From positions 1-64,000 of the forward strand of contig JAFYOX010000069.1 of NCBI GenBank assembly GCA_017547755.1: DNA of 64,000 bases, written 5' to 3'. A model generated the notes under the pieces. That model was not told the origin of the DNA and did not search any database. It saw only the letters and a list, made by a program, of their open reading frames with translations. This stretch comes from Clostridia bacterium. Lineage in GTDB: Bacteria > Bacillota > Clostridia > Oscillospirales > CAG-272. Made by a program: the position numbers and the translations under genes. The stretch's first letter is position 1, and every line of letters begins with the position of its first letter. This document shows positions 51,871 to 60,386 of this stretch, piece after piece.

Positions 51871-52326
51871 ATGGCGGAGAAGGAGTTTCTGACGGACAGC
51901 GGATATGCGGGAGAGGCACGGAAAAACGGCGGGATCACGCCGGCCGCGGAGGATTATCTGGAGATGATCTGCCGTCTGGCGCATTCGGACGAGGCGGGGG
52001 AAAACGGCGCTCTGCGTCCGGTGCGGATCGGTGAGCTGGCGGAAAAGCTGCACGTTTCGCCGTCGTCGGCGTCGCGGATGGCACAGACGATGGCGATGCG
52101 GGGATTTGTGGATTTCCGGCGGTACGGATTCATCATGCTGACGGCGGAAGGTGCGGAGACGGGGGAATATCTGATGCGGCGGCACCGGATCGTTCAGGAC
52201 TTTCTCGGATGGCTGCGCGGAGACGGCGACTGTTTTGAGGAAGCAGAGCGGATCGAGCATCATCTTTCGCGGAAGACGGTGGAGGCGATGGAGAAGAAAC
52301 TGGCGGCATACGGGGTAAAAAAGTGA
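51871..52326 (+). CDS. DtxR/MntR-family metal-dependent transcriptional regulator
   Basis: A 151-residue repressor-type protein: winged helix-turn-helix (TPAAEDYLEMICRLAHSDEA; RIGELAEKLHVSPSSASRMA; GFVDFRRYGFIMLTAEGAET) followed by the dimerisation/metal-binding helices (YLMRRHRIVQDFLGWLRGDG; AERIEHHLSRKTVEAMEKKL), which carry the usual His/Glu ligands. No C-terminal SH3 domain, as in MntR. Divergent from feoAB, so iron (or Mn) control of that operon is the likely job. Ribosome site GGGAAAGGGAGAG. Confidence 0.92.
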   Translation: MAEKEFLTDSGYAGEARKNGGITPAAEDYLEMICRLAHSDEAGENGALRPVRIGELAEKLHVSPSSASRMAQTMAMRGFVDFRRYGFIMLTAEGAETGEYLMRRHRIVQDFLGWLRGDGDCFEEAERIEHHLSRKTVEAMEKKLAAYGVKK

Positions 52327-52393
52327 ATGATCCGCGGGACGTGTGCATAGGATACGGTGAAGAAGCGTTTTTGAAACCAATGGAGGCTGAAAA

Positions 52394-53842
52394 ATGAACC
52401 AGACGATTTACGTAAAGCGGTTTGACACGTCGGCGGTCTGCGACGTGACGGAAGATTTTGTCCTGCCGGATTACATACCGGAGGTACGGCGGGTGATCGG
52501 GGTACGGACGACGGTCTCGGCGGACGGAAAGTATCTTTCGGGCGACGAGCTGGAGACGGACGGCGGCGTCACGTACAATGTGATGTACGTCGGCGGAGAC
52601 GGTGCGATCTGCATGACGTCGCAGACGTCATCCTACACGGGGCACGTTCCGCTGAAAGCGGAGGACGACCGCTTCACGCCGCAGGACATTGTGATGACGT
52701 GCACGGCGGAGAATGTGAACTGCCGGGTGACGGCGCCGCGGAAGATCACGCTGTCGTCGAAGGTGCGGATGAAGATCCTGTCGCAGAAGCCGGCGGACGT
52801 GACGATGAAGGCGGAAGGGGATCATCCGGTACGGAAGAAAACGGAGGTACGGAAATGCGGCGCGATGGCGGAATACCGTCAGACGGGGGAATGTTCGGGC
52901 GAGATCCGGGAAAAGGAAGGAATGCGGCTGATCTGCGCGTCGGGGGAACTGTGTCTGTCCGACGTACGCATAACGGGCGGAACAGCCGGGATCAAGGGAG
53001 ACGCATATGTGACGGCGGTCCTGCTTTCGCCGGAAGGCACGTACGTGACGGCAAAGTCGCGGGTTCCGGTGGAGGAAGAGATCACGCTCGGGGAAGTACT
53101 GCGGGACGGAAGCTGTCATGCGGCGGCGTTCGGAGAAGTGGTGCTTCTGGAAATGAGCGCGGCGGAAGACGGTGTACTGACGTGGCGGATGGAGTACGAT
53201 GTGGACTGCGCGGTTCTGAAGGGAAGCGAGGCGTCGGTGGTGACGGATGCGTATCTGGCGGGCTGTGCGGATGCGGCGGAAATGGCGGCATACGATTCGG
53301 TATATCCGGCAGGGACGGTGAACGGCCGGCTGACGGTCCAGACCACGGCGAAGCTCAAGCCGGGGATGGCGTATGTCTGCGCGTGGGGCCGCGGCACGGC
53401 GGATCGTCTGGAAACGGCGAACGGCCGCATGATTCTGACGGGGAACGCGGTTCTCTCCATAGTGGAAGCCGGGAACGGCGAAGCGGTTCTGGAAGAACTG
53501 ACGCTCCCCTACCGTTACGAATGCGAAGCCGTGACGGACAAAACGGCGGATCACGTATGTCTTGCCGGAAAAACCTCCGTCCGTGTGACGGACATTCAGG
53601 CGCGCACCGACGGCGATGCCCTGAATCTGGTTGCCGAACTCGCCATCGCCTCCGCAGTCGTCGGCATGGAGACCGTCAGATGCGTTTCCTCCATTGTCCC
53701 CGTTGACGACCCTTCCTTCCGGCGCTCCGACAACATGATCCGCATCTACGTCCCCGACGAGTCCGAGTCCGCCTGGGATGTCGAAAAACGATTCCGCTTA
53801 GGAAGGGAAGTCTCTCCCGACGGCGGGGTGTATGTGATGTAG
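52394..53842 (+). CDS. DUF3794 (SPOCS-domain) protein, spore-associated family
   Basis: A 482-residue protein with repeated beta domains of the DUF3794/SPOCS type: DFVLPDYIPEVRRVIGVRTT near residue 25, a second copy around 170-260 (MRLICASGELCLSDVRITGG) and a third near 320-420 (RMILTGNAVLSIVEAGNGEA; YRYECEAVTDKTADHVCLAG). Family members usually end in a LysM domain; here the tail (IRIYVPDESESAWDVEKRFR) looks like the start of a LysM that stops early. This domain is found in endospore-forming Clostridia. No signal peptide. Ribosome site TGGAGGCTGAAAA. Confidence 0.82.
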   Translation: MNQTIYVKRFDTSAVCDVTEDFVLPDYIPEVRRVIGVRTTVSADGKYLSGDELETDGGVTYNVMYVGGDGAICMTSQTSSYTGHVPLKAEDDRFTPQDIVMTCTAENVNCRVTAPRKITLSSKVRMKILSQKPADVTMKAEGDHPVRKKTEVRKCGAMAEYRQTGECSGEIREKEGMRLICASGELCLSDVRITGGTAGIKGDAYVTAVLLSPEGTYVTAKSRVPVEEEITLGEVLRDGSCHAAAFGEVVLLEMSAAEDGVLTWRMEYDVDCAVLKGSEASVVTDAYLAGCADAAEMAAYDSVYPAGTVNGRLTVQTTAKLKPGMAYVCAWGRGTADRLETANGRMILTGNAVLSIVEAGNGEAVLEELTLPYRYECEAVTDKTADHVCLAGKTSVRVTDIQARTDGDALNLVAELAIASAVVGMETVRCVSSIVPVDDPSFRRSDNMIRIYVPDESESAWDVEKRFRLGREVSPDGGVYVM

Positions 53843-53850
53843 ACGGGGGG

Positions 53851-54057
53851 ATACGGTCGCTTTTTGAAAAAAGCTCCGCAAAAACTTCAATCTGTGGTAG
53901 CCGGATTGTGTGGTTGATATGGGTTTGCAAAAAAATCCCCTCAAACCATAAATCCGCACTATCTAACCTTGATAGCCGCCTGAAGAGGTTTGAAGGGGAG
54001 TTTCTGCGACTTTCTCCGAAAGTCGAGGGGAACCTTTCCTCTGAAAAGGTTCCCCTC
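53851..54057. repeat. Solo copy of the 594-bp element's arm plus palindromic modules
   Basis: 53852 to about 53928 closely matches 32961-33037 in direct orientation (TACGGTCGCTTTTTG..., then CTCCGCAAAAACTT, GTAGCCGG, GGTTGATATGGGTTTG). It is followed by hairpins CGACTTT-CTCCG-AAAGTCG (54007-54025) and GAGGGGAACCTTT...AAAAGGTTCCCCTC (54025-54057). No gene is seen in this 240-bp gap between convergent genes. Confidence 0.8.
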
Positions 54058-54082
54058 AGGAAACATACGTTATTTGATTGGC

Positions 54083-55045
54083 TTACTGACCGAGAACAGC
54101 AGCACCGATGATGCCGGCGTCGTTGCCGAGCTTGGCGATCATGATCTGGGTCTTGGGAGTACCTTCACGGGAGTAGGTTTCGGACCATACTTTGTCGAGA
54201 AGGGGCTTCATGAGGTTTTCACCTTCGTTGCATACGCCGCCGCCGATGGAGAGGACGTTGGGCTGGAAGATGTTGATGATGTTGACGATACCGGTAGCGA
54301 GGTAGCTGATATATTCGTCTACAACTTCAGCGCCGAGAGCGTCGCCGGCCTTCTGCGCGTTGAATGCGGTACGAGCGGAAACCTTGTCGAGGTCGCCGCC
54401 GATCATTTCTTCCATAGCGGTTTCGCGGCCGGATTCACGTGCAGCGATGATCGCGTCCTTGGTCATGTTAACGAGACCGGTAGCGGAGGAGTAAGCTTCC
54501 CAGCAGCCCTTTCTGCCGCAGGAGCACTGACGGCCGTCCTTTTCGATAACGATGTGGCCGAGTTCCGCGCCTGCGAAGTTGAAGCCGGAGTAAACCTTAC
54601 CGTTGATAACGATACCGCCGCCGAGACCGGTACCGAGGGTGATCATAACGGAGTAGGGTGCGCCCTTTGCAACGCCTGCCATAGCTTCAGCCTTGGCTGC
54701 TGCGTTTGCGTCGTTTTCAATGTAGACCGGCTTGCCGTCGAGAAGTGCGGAAAGCTTGTCTGCGAGGGGGTACTGCAGGAAGGGGATGTTGTTTGCGTAT
54801 TCAACTACGCCGGTTTCGTTGTTTGCGGTACCGGGAGTAGCAACGCCTGCGGATGCAACGTCGTCAAGGGTGAGTCCCATTTCTTCGAGAAGCTTGCGGG
54901 AGAGAGCTGCCATGTCTGCAACGATCGCGTCTGCGCCGCGTTCGGGCTTGGTGGGGGTGCTGCCCTTCTTTACGATTTCAAATTCTTCGTTTACGATACC
55001 GATCGCAATGTTGGTACCGCCGAGGTCTACGCCAATGTAATACAT
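54083..55045 (-). CDS. glcK: ROK-family glucokinase
   Basis: A 320-residue sugar kinase, most likely phosphorylating glucose (or a similar hexose) with ATP. Seen: phosphate loop YIGVDLGGTNIAIGIVN, GVATPGTANNETGVV, sugar site IENDANAAAKAEAMAG, ITLGTGLGGGIVINGKVYSG, and the ROK zinc motif CSCGRKGCWEAYSS with the preceding GAELGHIVIEKDG. Codon use is biased as in highly expressed genes. It would supply glucose 6-phosphate from sugars entering by the ABC system rather than the PTS. Confidence 0.93.
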   Translation of the reverse strand: MYYIGVDLGGTNIAIGIVNEEFEIVKKGSTPTKPERGADAIVADMAALSRKLLEEMGLTLDDVASAGVATPGTANNETGVVEYANNIPFLQYPLADKLSALLDGKPVYIENDANAAAKAEAMAGVAKGAPYSVMITLGTGLGGGIVINGKVYSGFNFAGAELGHIVIEKDGRQCSCGRKGCWEAYSSATGLVNMTKDAIIAARESGRETAMEEMIGGDLDKVSARTAFNAQKAGDALGAEVVDEYISYLATGIVNIINIFQPNVLSIGGGVCNEGENLMKPLLDKVWSETYSREGTPKTQIMIAKLGNDAGIIGAAVLGQ

Positions 55046-55104
55046 AATGGATCCTGCCTTTACAGAAATTTCGTTTTTTCGGCGATTTCCGCCGTTTTGT
55101 TACT

Positions 55105-55134
55105 ATTATATATGAAAACAGGGGTTTTTGTCAA
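55105..55134 (-). promoter_or_regulatory. Promoter for glcK
   Basis: Minus strand TTGACA (55134-55129), 18-bp spacer, TATAAT (55110-55105). Confidence 0.87.
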
Positions 55135-55224
55135 CAGTGGTAGCGGAATTTGATAATATTTTTGCATCAGGAAGAAAATGGCACCTTACCGGTGCTTTTT
55201 TCATTCTCTGCAGGAACTTTCCCC

Positions 55225-55253
55225 TTGCAATTTCCGGCAGAATGTAGTAAAAT
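55225..55253 (+). promoter_or_regulatory. Promoter for the cysteine desulfurase gene
   Basis: TTGCAA (55225-55230), 17-bp spacer, TAAAAT (55248-55253), about 44 bp before the GTG start. Confidence 0.75.
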
Positions 55254-55296
55254 AACGTGTCCCATATTATATATAATAAAAAGGAAGTGTTTTTTC

Positions 55297-56412
55297 GTGA
55301 TCTACGCCGATTACGCCGCGACGTCCCCCCTGTCGGAGCGGGTGTACGAGACCCTCTGCCGGGTATCGCGGGATACCTTCGGCAATCCCTCGTCCGCACA
55401 TTCCGCCGGACGTGCCGCTGCCGCGCTCGTTGACCGCGCACGTGAACAGACCGCCGCACTTCTCGGATGCAGTCCCGATGAGATCGTTTTCACTTCCGGC
55501 GGCACCGAGTCGGACAACCATGCGCTTCGCTTTGCCGAAGGAAAAACTGTCCTTACGTCTTCCATTGAACATCCCGCCGTCCTCAATGCCGCGTGGAATG
55601 CGGCATCCCGGCTCCATCTTGCGGATCCCGGTGCGGACGGACGTGTGTCCGCCGGCACGATCGCCGATCTCCTGCGGGAAGTGCCGGAGACCGCGCTCGT
55701 TTCCCTGATGTACGCCAACAACGAGACCGGCGTCATCCAGCCCGTCCGGGAAGCCGCCGATGCCGCTCATGCTGCCGGTGCGCTCTTCCACTGCGACGCC
55801 GTGCAGGGTGCGGGGCACTGTATGCCGACCGTGCGCGAGCTGGACTGCGATCTTCTCTCCGTCTCCGGACACAAGTTCCATGCGCCGAAAGGCATCGGTG
55901 CGCTGTATATCCGCAAACGCCTTGCCGGACAGGTTCCGCCTCTTCTTTACGGCGGCGGTCAGCAGGGCGGTCTTCGCAGCGGAACGCTTCCCGTTCCGCT
56001 GATTGCCGCGTTCGGCGAGGCCTGTGCCGAAGCCGCGGAAGTCATGCACGAGGAAGATGCGCGCGTCCGTCGTCTGCGTGACGCGATGGCGGAGGAACTG
56101 CTTGCCCTTCCCGGAAGTCTGCGGATCGGGGCAGGGGAGACCCTGCCGGGGATCCTCAATATCGCGTTCGCCGGAACGTATGCCGAGAGCCTTATGCTGC
56201 TCTGCGACCTGCGCGGCGTCTGCCTTTCCGCAGGCTCCGCCTGCCATGCCGGAACCGATACTCCTTCCCATGTTCTGGAAGCGATGGGCGTTCCGGAGGA
56301 GTTCCGTTCCTCTGCGGTCCGCATCTCCATCGGCCGTTTTACCTCCGCGGAAGACGCCGTGAGGATCGCTGCGGTCGTCCGCGAATGCGTGGCTCTGGCG
56401 CGCGAAGGATGA
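55297..56412 (+). CDS. Cysteine desulfurase (class V aminotransferase, NifS/IscS type)
   Basis: A 371-residue PLP enzyme that takes sulfur from cysteine for Fe-S clusters or thio-modification. Start is GTG (55297), giving MIYADYAATSPLSERV, the normal N-terminus, with AAAAGGAAG upstream. Seen: GNPSSAHSAGRAA, FTSGGTESDNHAL, SSIEHPAVL, YANNETGVIQPV, HCDAVQGAGH, the PLP Lys in LLSVSGHKFHAPKGIGALY, GGGQQGGLRSGTLP, and the catalytic-Cys loop LSAGSACHAG. No iscU- or thiI-like neighbour is present, so the sulfur acceptor is unknown. Confidence 0.95.
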   Translation: MIYADYAATSPLSERVYETLCRVSRDTFGNPSSAHSAGRAAAALVDRAREQTAALLGCSPDEIVFTSGGTESDNHALRFAEGKTVLTSSIEHPAVLNAAWNAASRLHLADPGADGRVSAGTIADLLREVPETALVSLMYANNETGVIQPVREAADAAHAAGALFHCDAVQGAGHCMPTVRELDCDLLSVSGHKFHAPKGIGALYIRKRLAGQVPPLLYGGGQQGGLRSGTLPVPLIAAFGEACAEAAEVMHEEDARVRRLRDAMAEELLALPGSLRIGAGETLPGILNIAFAGTYAESLMLLCDLRGVCLSAGSACHAGTDTPSHVLEAMGVPEEFRSSAVRISIGRFTSAEDAVRIAAVVRECVALAREG

Positions 56413-56884
56413 GTTCCGGCGACCGGTGAAAATCCTGTTTTTACATATGTAAGGCGCGGTTTTCCGCGATTTTCCCGGTTTTGGGAGGAAAAATCCTAAT
56501 TTTCTGAAAATTTGTGCATTGTGCTTATGTGTAGAAAAAGAAAGGTTATTTTTGTGGTACTTGCACAAAAAGCAATGTCTGTCCGTCACCCGTACGTCAC
56601 TCTGTTCTTGCCGCCGTTACATATGTAACGGTAAATGATAATTACTTCAATACAGATTATTCATAAATGCACTCATATAATTACGAATAATAGATTTTTA
56701 TACTTTTGAAAGTATAAAAAATCACAGAAAACAGTAAATATAATTTACGTACATCGGAGGCGGAAAGTGACAAAAACAGGAGGATAAGGTTTCCACAGGG
56801 AAATCCAAAGTTTTTCCACAGGAGACGTTGGAAAAGTTGACTTTTTTCGCCGGAAGATTATTCCCGTGCGCTCTGACGTCGTGC
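56413..56884. other. AT-rich non-coding region with palindromes
   Basis: No gene seen. TTACATATGTAA occurs twice (56441-56452 and 56617-56628), the second inside the perfect 18-bp palindrome CCGTTACATATGTAACGG (56614-56631). A 12-bp-stem hairpin, TTTTTATACTTT-TG plus complement, lies at 56695-56720. TTTTCCACA (DnaA-box-like) is at 56812-56820. The composition is unlike the flanking genes. Confidence 0.6.
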
Positions 56885-56921
56885 TTGACATTTTTGTACG
56901 CATATGATATTATAATGTCAT
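56885..56921 (+). promoter_or_regulatory. Promoter with overlapping near-perfect palindrome for the ABC operon
   Basis: TTGACA (56885-56890), 17-bp spacer, TATTAT (56908-56913). The -10 lies in ATGATATTATAATGTCAT (56904-56921), 16 of 18 positions symmetric, a candidate operator. The expected transcript has an untranslated leader of about 230 bases. Confidence 0.8.
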
Positions 56922-57019
56922 ATAAATATCGGGATTCGTGTATATTTGGCGTTTCCCGGGAGATTTTTGCGGGGGAAAACACCTCTGCGGTCTCCGTATA
57001 TATGTTTTTTTGACTCTTT

Positions 57020-57129
57020 GACGCACTTCGCAAACCAATGTGACTGTGCGTCTAAAGCTGTCATGAGGACATAAGATTCCCCGAATCGGGTGGAGCCTGT
57101 CCGCCGTCGGTCAGCGGCCGGTCCGGCTC
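57020..57129 (+). promoter_or_regulatory. Structured 5' untranslated leader of the ABC operon
   Basis: GACGCAC (57020-57026) pairs with GTGCGTC (57046-57052). GATTC-CCC-GAATC forms a triloop hairpin at about 57075-57087. GAGCC (57093-57097) pairs with GGCTC (57125-57129) around an inner CCGCCG...CGGC pairing, followed by AAAAATT and then the ribosome site GCAGGAGG. No known riboswitch class was recognised. Confidence 0.5.
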
Positions 57130-57153
57130 AAAAATTAGCAGGAGGAAGGTTAT

Positions 57154-60100
57154 ATGAGAAAAACCACATGCAAAAAGCTGACGTGCCTCGCTCTGTCGCT
57201 TCTTATGTGTTCCAGCACGTTTCCGTCGCTGATATCTGCGGCTGAAACTGCTGAAAAGACTGAGAAGACGGCACTTCAGGAAATCAGCGAATCCTTCAAA
57301 TTCATCTCCTACGCTGAGTATAAGGAAAAATACGCAGACGTGGCGAGAGGTACCAGCACGGTAACGATCTCTGCTGTCGACTACAAGGCTGACGATACCG
57401 ACGCAGCTGTTGAAGTCGTATCCGACTATCAGGGCAAAAGCGGAAAAGCTCTGAAGATTCCGGACGCAGGCAAGGTTACCTGGGAATTTGAAGTTCCCAA
57501 GGAAGGTATGTACGCGGTAGCGATCGACTACTGCTCCGTATCCGATAAGACCAACTCGATCGAACGTACTCTCTATATCAACGGCGCGGTTCCGTGTTCC
57601 GAAGCAAGATACCTTCTCATGAAGAAGACCTGGCGGAACAACTACACCCAGAACGCCGAAACCGGAGAACTCCGTTTCGAACTCGACGGCAACGGCAACG
57701 AACTTCGTCCGACTTCCTACGTTGATCACGAATGGAAGACCTACGAATTCATTGACTCCAATACTTATTACGCAAATCCTTTCGAGTTCTACTTCCAGAA
57801 GGGCACCAACACCCTGTCTCTTGAAGCAGTCCGCGAAGATATGGTAGTGAGCGAAATCCGCATCTATCCGTACGAAGACAACATCTCCTACGAAGAATAT
57901 GTGAGCGGCAAGTCCGAAGCTGCGGCTGACCCGATCCACATTCACGCGGAAACTCCCTCGGCTACATCCGACTACACTGTATATCCGATTTATGACCGTA
58001 AATCTCCTATCACAGAACCCCAGGATGCAGCAAAGATCATGCTCAACACGATCGGTAGTGAAAAATGGGTAACTCCCGGTCAGTGGGTTGAATACGAATT
58101 CGAAGTAGCTTCCGCAGGCCTCTATGAAATCGTATTCCGTTACAGACAGAACGAACTTCCCGGTATGTACACTTCCAGAAAGATTTACATCGACGGTGAA
58201 ATTCCTTTCGAAGAAGCAAACTACGCGAAGTTCAACTACAATACCGAATGGCAGGTTGAAGCTGCTAACAACGGCGCAGATACCTTCCAGTTCTATCTTG
58301 AACCCGGTAAGCACACCCTGAAGCTCGAAGTTACCCTCGGTGAAATGGGTGACGTCGTTCGTCAGGTTTCCGATATCATGACCTCTGTCAACAGCGACTA
58401 CCTTGAAATCCTCAAGCTCACCGGTTCCAGCCCCGACTCTTACCGTGACTACGGTTTCGGCCGCGTGCTCCCGGACGTTGTTGAAGACCTTGTTATCCAG
58501 CACCTCGCCCTCGAAGAAGTCATCGGCTACGTCGAAGGCATGGCAAACATCAAGTCCCAGAGCTCCGCAACTCTGGACACCATCTCCCGTCTCCTTCTCA
58601 AGATGGGTACTGACGAAGACGAAATCGCCAAGAACCTCGGCGAACTCAAGTCTCAGGTAGGTACTCTCGGTGAATGGATCAACGATGTAAAGAAGCAGCC
58701 GATCGAAATCGACTACATCAACATCCAGCCCGCTTCCGCTGCAAAGCCGAAGGCAAACGCAAACATCTTCAGCGCAATGTGGTTCGAAATCAAGAGCTTC
58801 GTTGCTTCCTTCTTCACCGACTATAACTCCCTCGGTTCTTCCGGCGAAGCTATGGACAATGCGGTTGAAGTTGACGTATGGGTTTCCACCGGTCGTGACC
58901 AGGCGCAGATCATCCGTAACCTCATGGACAACGACTTCGGTCCTCAGTACGGTATCAACGCGACCCTGAAGCTCGTTGCCGGCGGTACTCTCCTCCCGTC
59001 CGTTCTTGCAGGCGTTGGTCCGGAAGTTGCACTCCCGGGTACCGGCGTTGACCCGATCCAGTACGCGATCCGTTCCGCAGTTCTTGCGCTGAACCCCGAC
59101 GCTTACGCCGATCAGGAAGGCGATGACGAAGACACCAAGGCATACAACGCAAAGATGCGTGAAGCATTCGCTGACTTCGATACTGTCAAGTCCAGATTCA
59201 CCGAAGCTGCGATGATCCCGATCACCCTTTACGGCAAGACCTACGGTCTCCCGGATACCCAGACCTGGAACATGATGTTCTATCGTACCGACATCATTGC
59301 TGAACTTGGTCTCGACATTCCGGAAACCTGGGATGACCTCCTTGCTATGATTCCGGTTCTCCAGTTCAACAACATGGAAATCGGTATGTCCCAGGACTAT
59401 CAGATGTACATGTACCAGATGGGCGAAGAACTCTGGGCAGACGACGGTATGAGAATCAACCTCGATTCCAACCTCTCCCTCGAATCCTTCGAAACCATGT
59501 GCAACATGTTCACCCAGTATTCTCTCCCCGTATCCTACGACTTTGCTAACCGTTTCAGAACCGGTGAAATGCCGATCTGCATCCAGCCCTACACTTCCTA
59601 CAACAACATCATCATCTTCGCTACCGAAATCGCGGGTCTTTGGGACTTCGGTCCGATCCCGGGCTTCGAAAGAGAAGACGGCACCATCGACAATACCGCA
59701 ATGTCCGGTACTTCTGCTCTCGTTATGATGGCAGGTGCTGAAAACATCAAGGAAGCATGGACCTTCATGAGCTGGTACACCGACACCAAGTTCCAGGTTG
59801 ACTACTCCAACGAACTCGTTGCGATCCTCGGCCCGGCTGCTAAGAACGCTACCGCAAACATGGCAGCTCTCGAAGAACTTCCGTGGACCTCTCACGAATA
59901 CGAACAGCTGATGAAGCAGATGGACCACACTGCAGCAATCGTTGCATACCCGGGTTCCTACATCCTTGCTCGTTACACCAACTTCGCATTCCTCGACGCA
60001 TACAACAACCACGCAGACCCGGTTGACTCGCTCCTTAGCTACATCAACACCATCAACAAGGAAATCACGAGAAAGAGAACCGAGTTTGATCTCGAAACCC

Positions 60101-60336
60101 TCGAAATCGGTCAGACCCTTGCTTCCAAGCGTCTTGATCAGGCTGCAGCAGCTATCGATGAACTTGATGACGGCACGAAGTCTTCTGCTCCTGTAGCAGC
60201 AGCTATCGAAGCGATCGCAAGTGAAAACGATATCGCAGCAATCCGTGCAGCAGCTGACGGTCTCGCAGCTTCCATGCCGGAAGTAGCAGGCTACCTCACC
60301 GATGCTGCAAACGCTCTTGAATCTTATCTCAACTGA
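57154..60336 (+). CDS. Large ABC solute-binding protein fused to two N-terminal jelly-roll (CBM-like) domains
   Basis: A 1060-residue exported protein. A signal peptide (KLTCLALSLLMCSS...PSLISA) leads to two similar beta domains at about 90-240 and 290-415; each has WEFEVPKEGMYAVAIDY- or YEFEVASAGLYEIVFRY-type strands and a TLYINGAVP/KIYIDGEIP turn. A helical linker with a coiled-coil-like part follows (LLLKMGTDEDEIAKNLGELK). From about 575 on it is a sugar-type solute-binding protein (EVDVWVSTGRDQAQIIRNLM; LYGKTYGLPDTQTWNMMFYR; WDFGPIPGFERED; AWTFMSWYTDTKFQVDYSNE). The tail is Ala-rich helix. Codons are highly biased. Likely role: capture of oligosaccharides for the two permeases downstream. 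Confidence 0.88.
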   Translation: MRKTTCKKLTCLALSLLMCSSTFPSLISAAETAEKTEKTALQEISESFKFISYAEYKEKYADVARGTSTVTISAVDYKADDTDAAVEVVSDYQGKSGKALKIPDAGKVTWEFEVPKEGMYAVAIDYCSVSDKTNSIERTLYINGAVPCSEARYLLMKKTWRNNYTQNAETGELRFELDGNGNELRPTSYVDHEWKTYEFIDSNTYYANPFEFYFQKGTNTLSLEAVREDMVVSEIRIYPYEDNISYEEYVSGKSEAAADPIHIHAETPSATSDYTVYPIYDRKSPITEPQDAAKIMLNTIGSEKWVTPGQWVEYEFEVASAGLYEIVFRYRQNELPGMYTSRKIYIDGEIPFEEANYAKFNYNTEWQVEAANNGADTFQFYLEPGKHTLKLEVTLGEMGDVVRQVSDIMTSVNSDYLEILKLTGSSPDSYRDYGFGRVLPDVVEDLVIQHLALEEVIGYVEGMANIKSQSSATLDTISRLLLKMGTDEDEIAKNLGELKSQVGTLGEWINDVKKQPIEIDYINIQPASAAKPKANANIFSAMWFEIKSFVASFFTDYNSLGSSGEAMDNAVEVDVWVSTGRDQAQIIRNLMDNDFGPQYGINATLKLVAGGTLLPSVLAGVGPEVALPGTGVDPIQYAIRSAVLALNPDAYADQEGDDEDTKAYNAKMREAFADFDTVKSRFTEAAMIPITLYGKTYGLPDTQTWNMMFYRTDIIAELGLDIPETWDDLLAMIPVLQFNNMEIGMSQDYQMYMYQMGEELWADDGMRINLDSNLSLESFETMCNMFTQYSLPVSYDFANRFRTGEMPICIQPYTSYNNIIIFATEIAGLWDFGPIPGFEREDGTIDNTAMSGTSALVMMAGAENIKEAWTFMSWYTDTKFQVDYSNELVAILGPAAKNATANMAALEELPWTSHEYEQLMKQMDHTAAIVAYPGSYILARYTNFAFLDAYNNHADPVDSLLSYINTINKEITRKRTEFDLETLEIGQTLASKRLDQAAAAIDELDDGTKSSAPVAAAIEAIASENDIAAIRAAADGLAASMPEVAGYLTDAANALESYLN

Positions 60337-60386
60337 TTTCCAAAGTGAATCATTATAAGACGAAAATCTAACAAAGGAGAGAGCAC

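Noticed and set aside
57061..60012. 983-codon open frame on the minus strand opposite the solute-binding protein gene
   Set aside because: It is a shadow created by the strong codon bias of the real plus-strand gene. It lacks a ribosome site and recognisable domains, while the plus frame has a signal peptide and clear SBP motifs.
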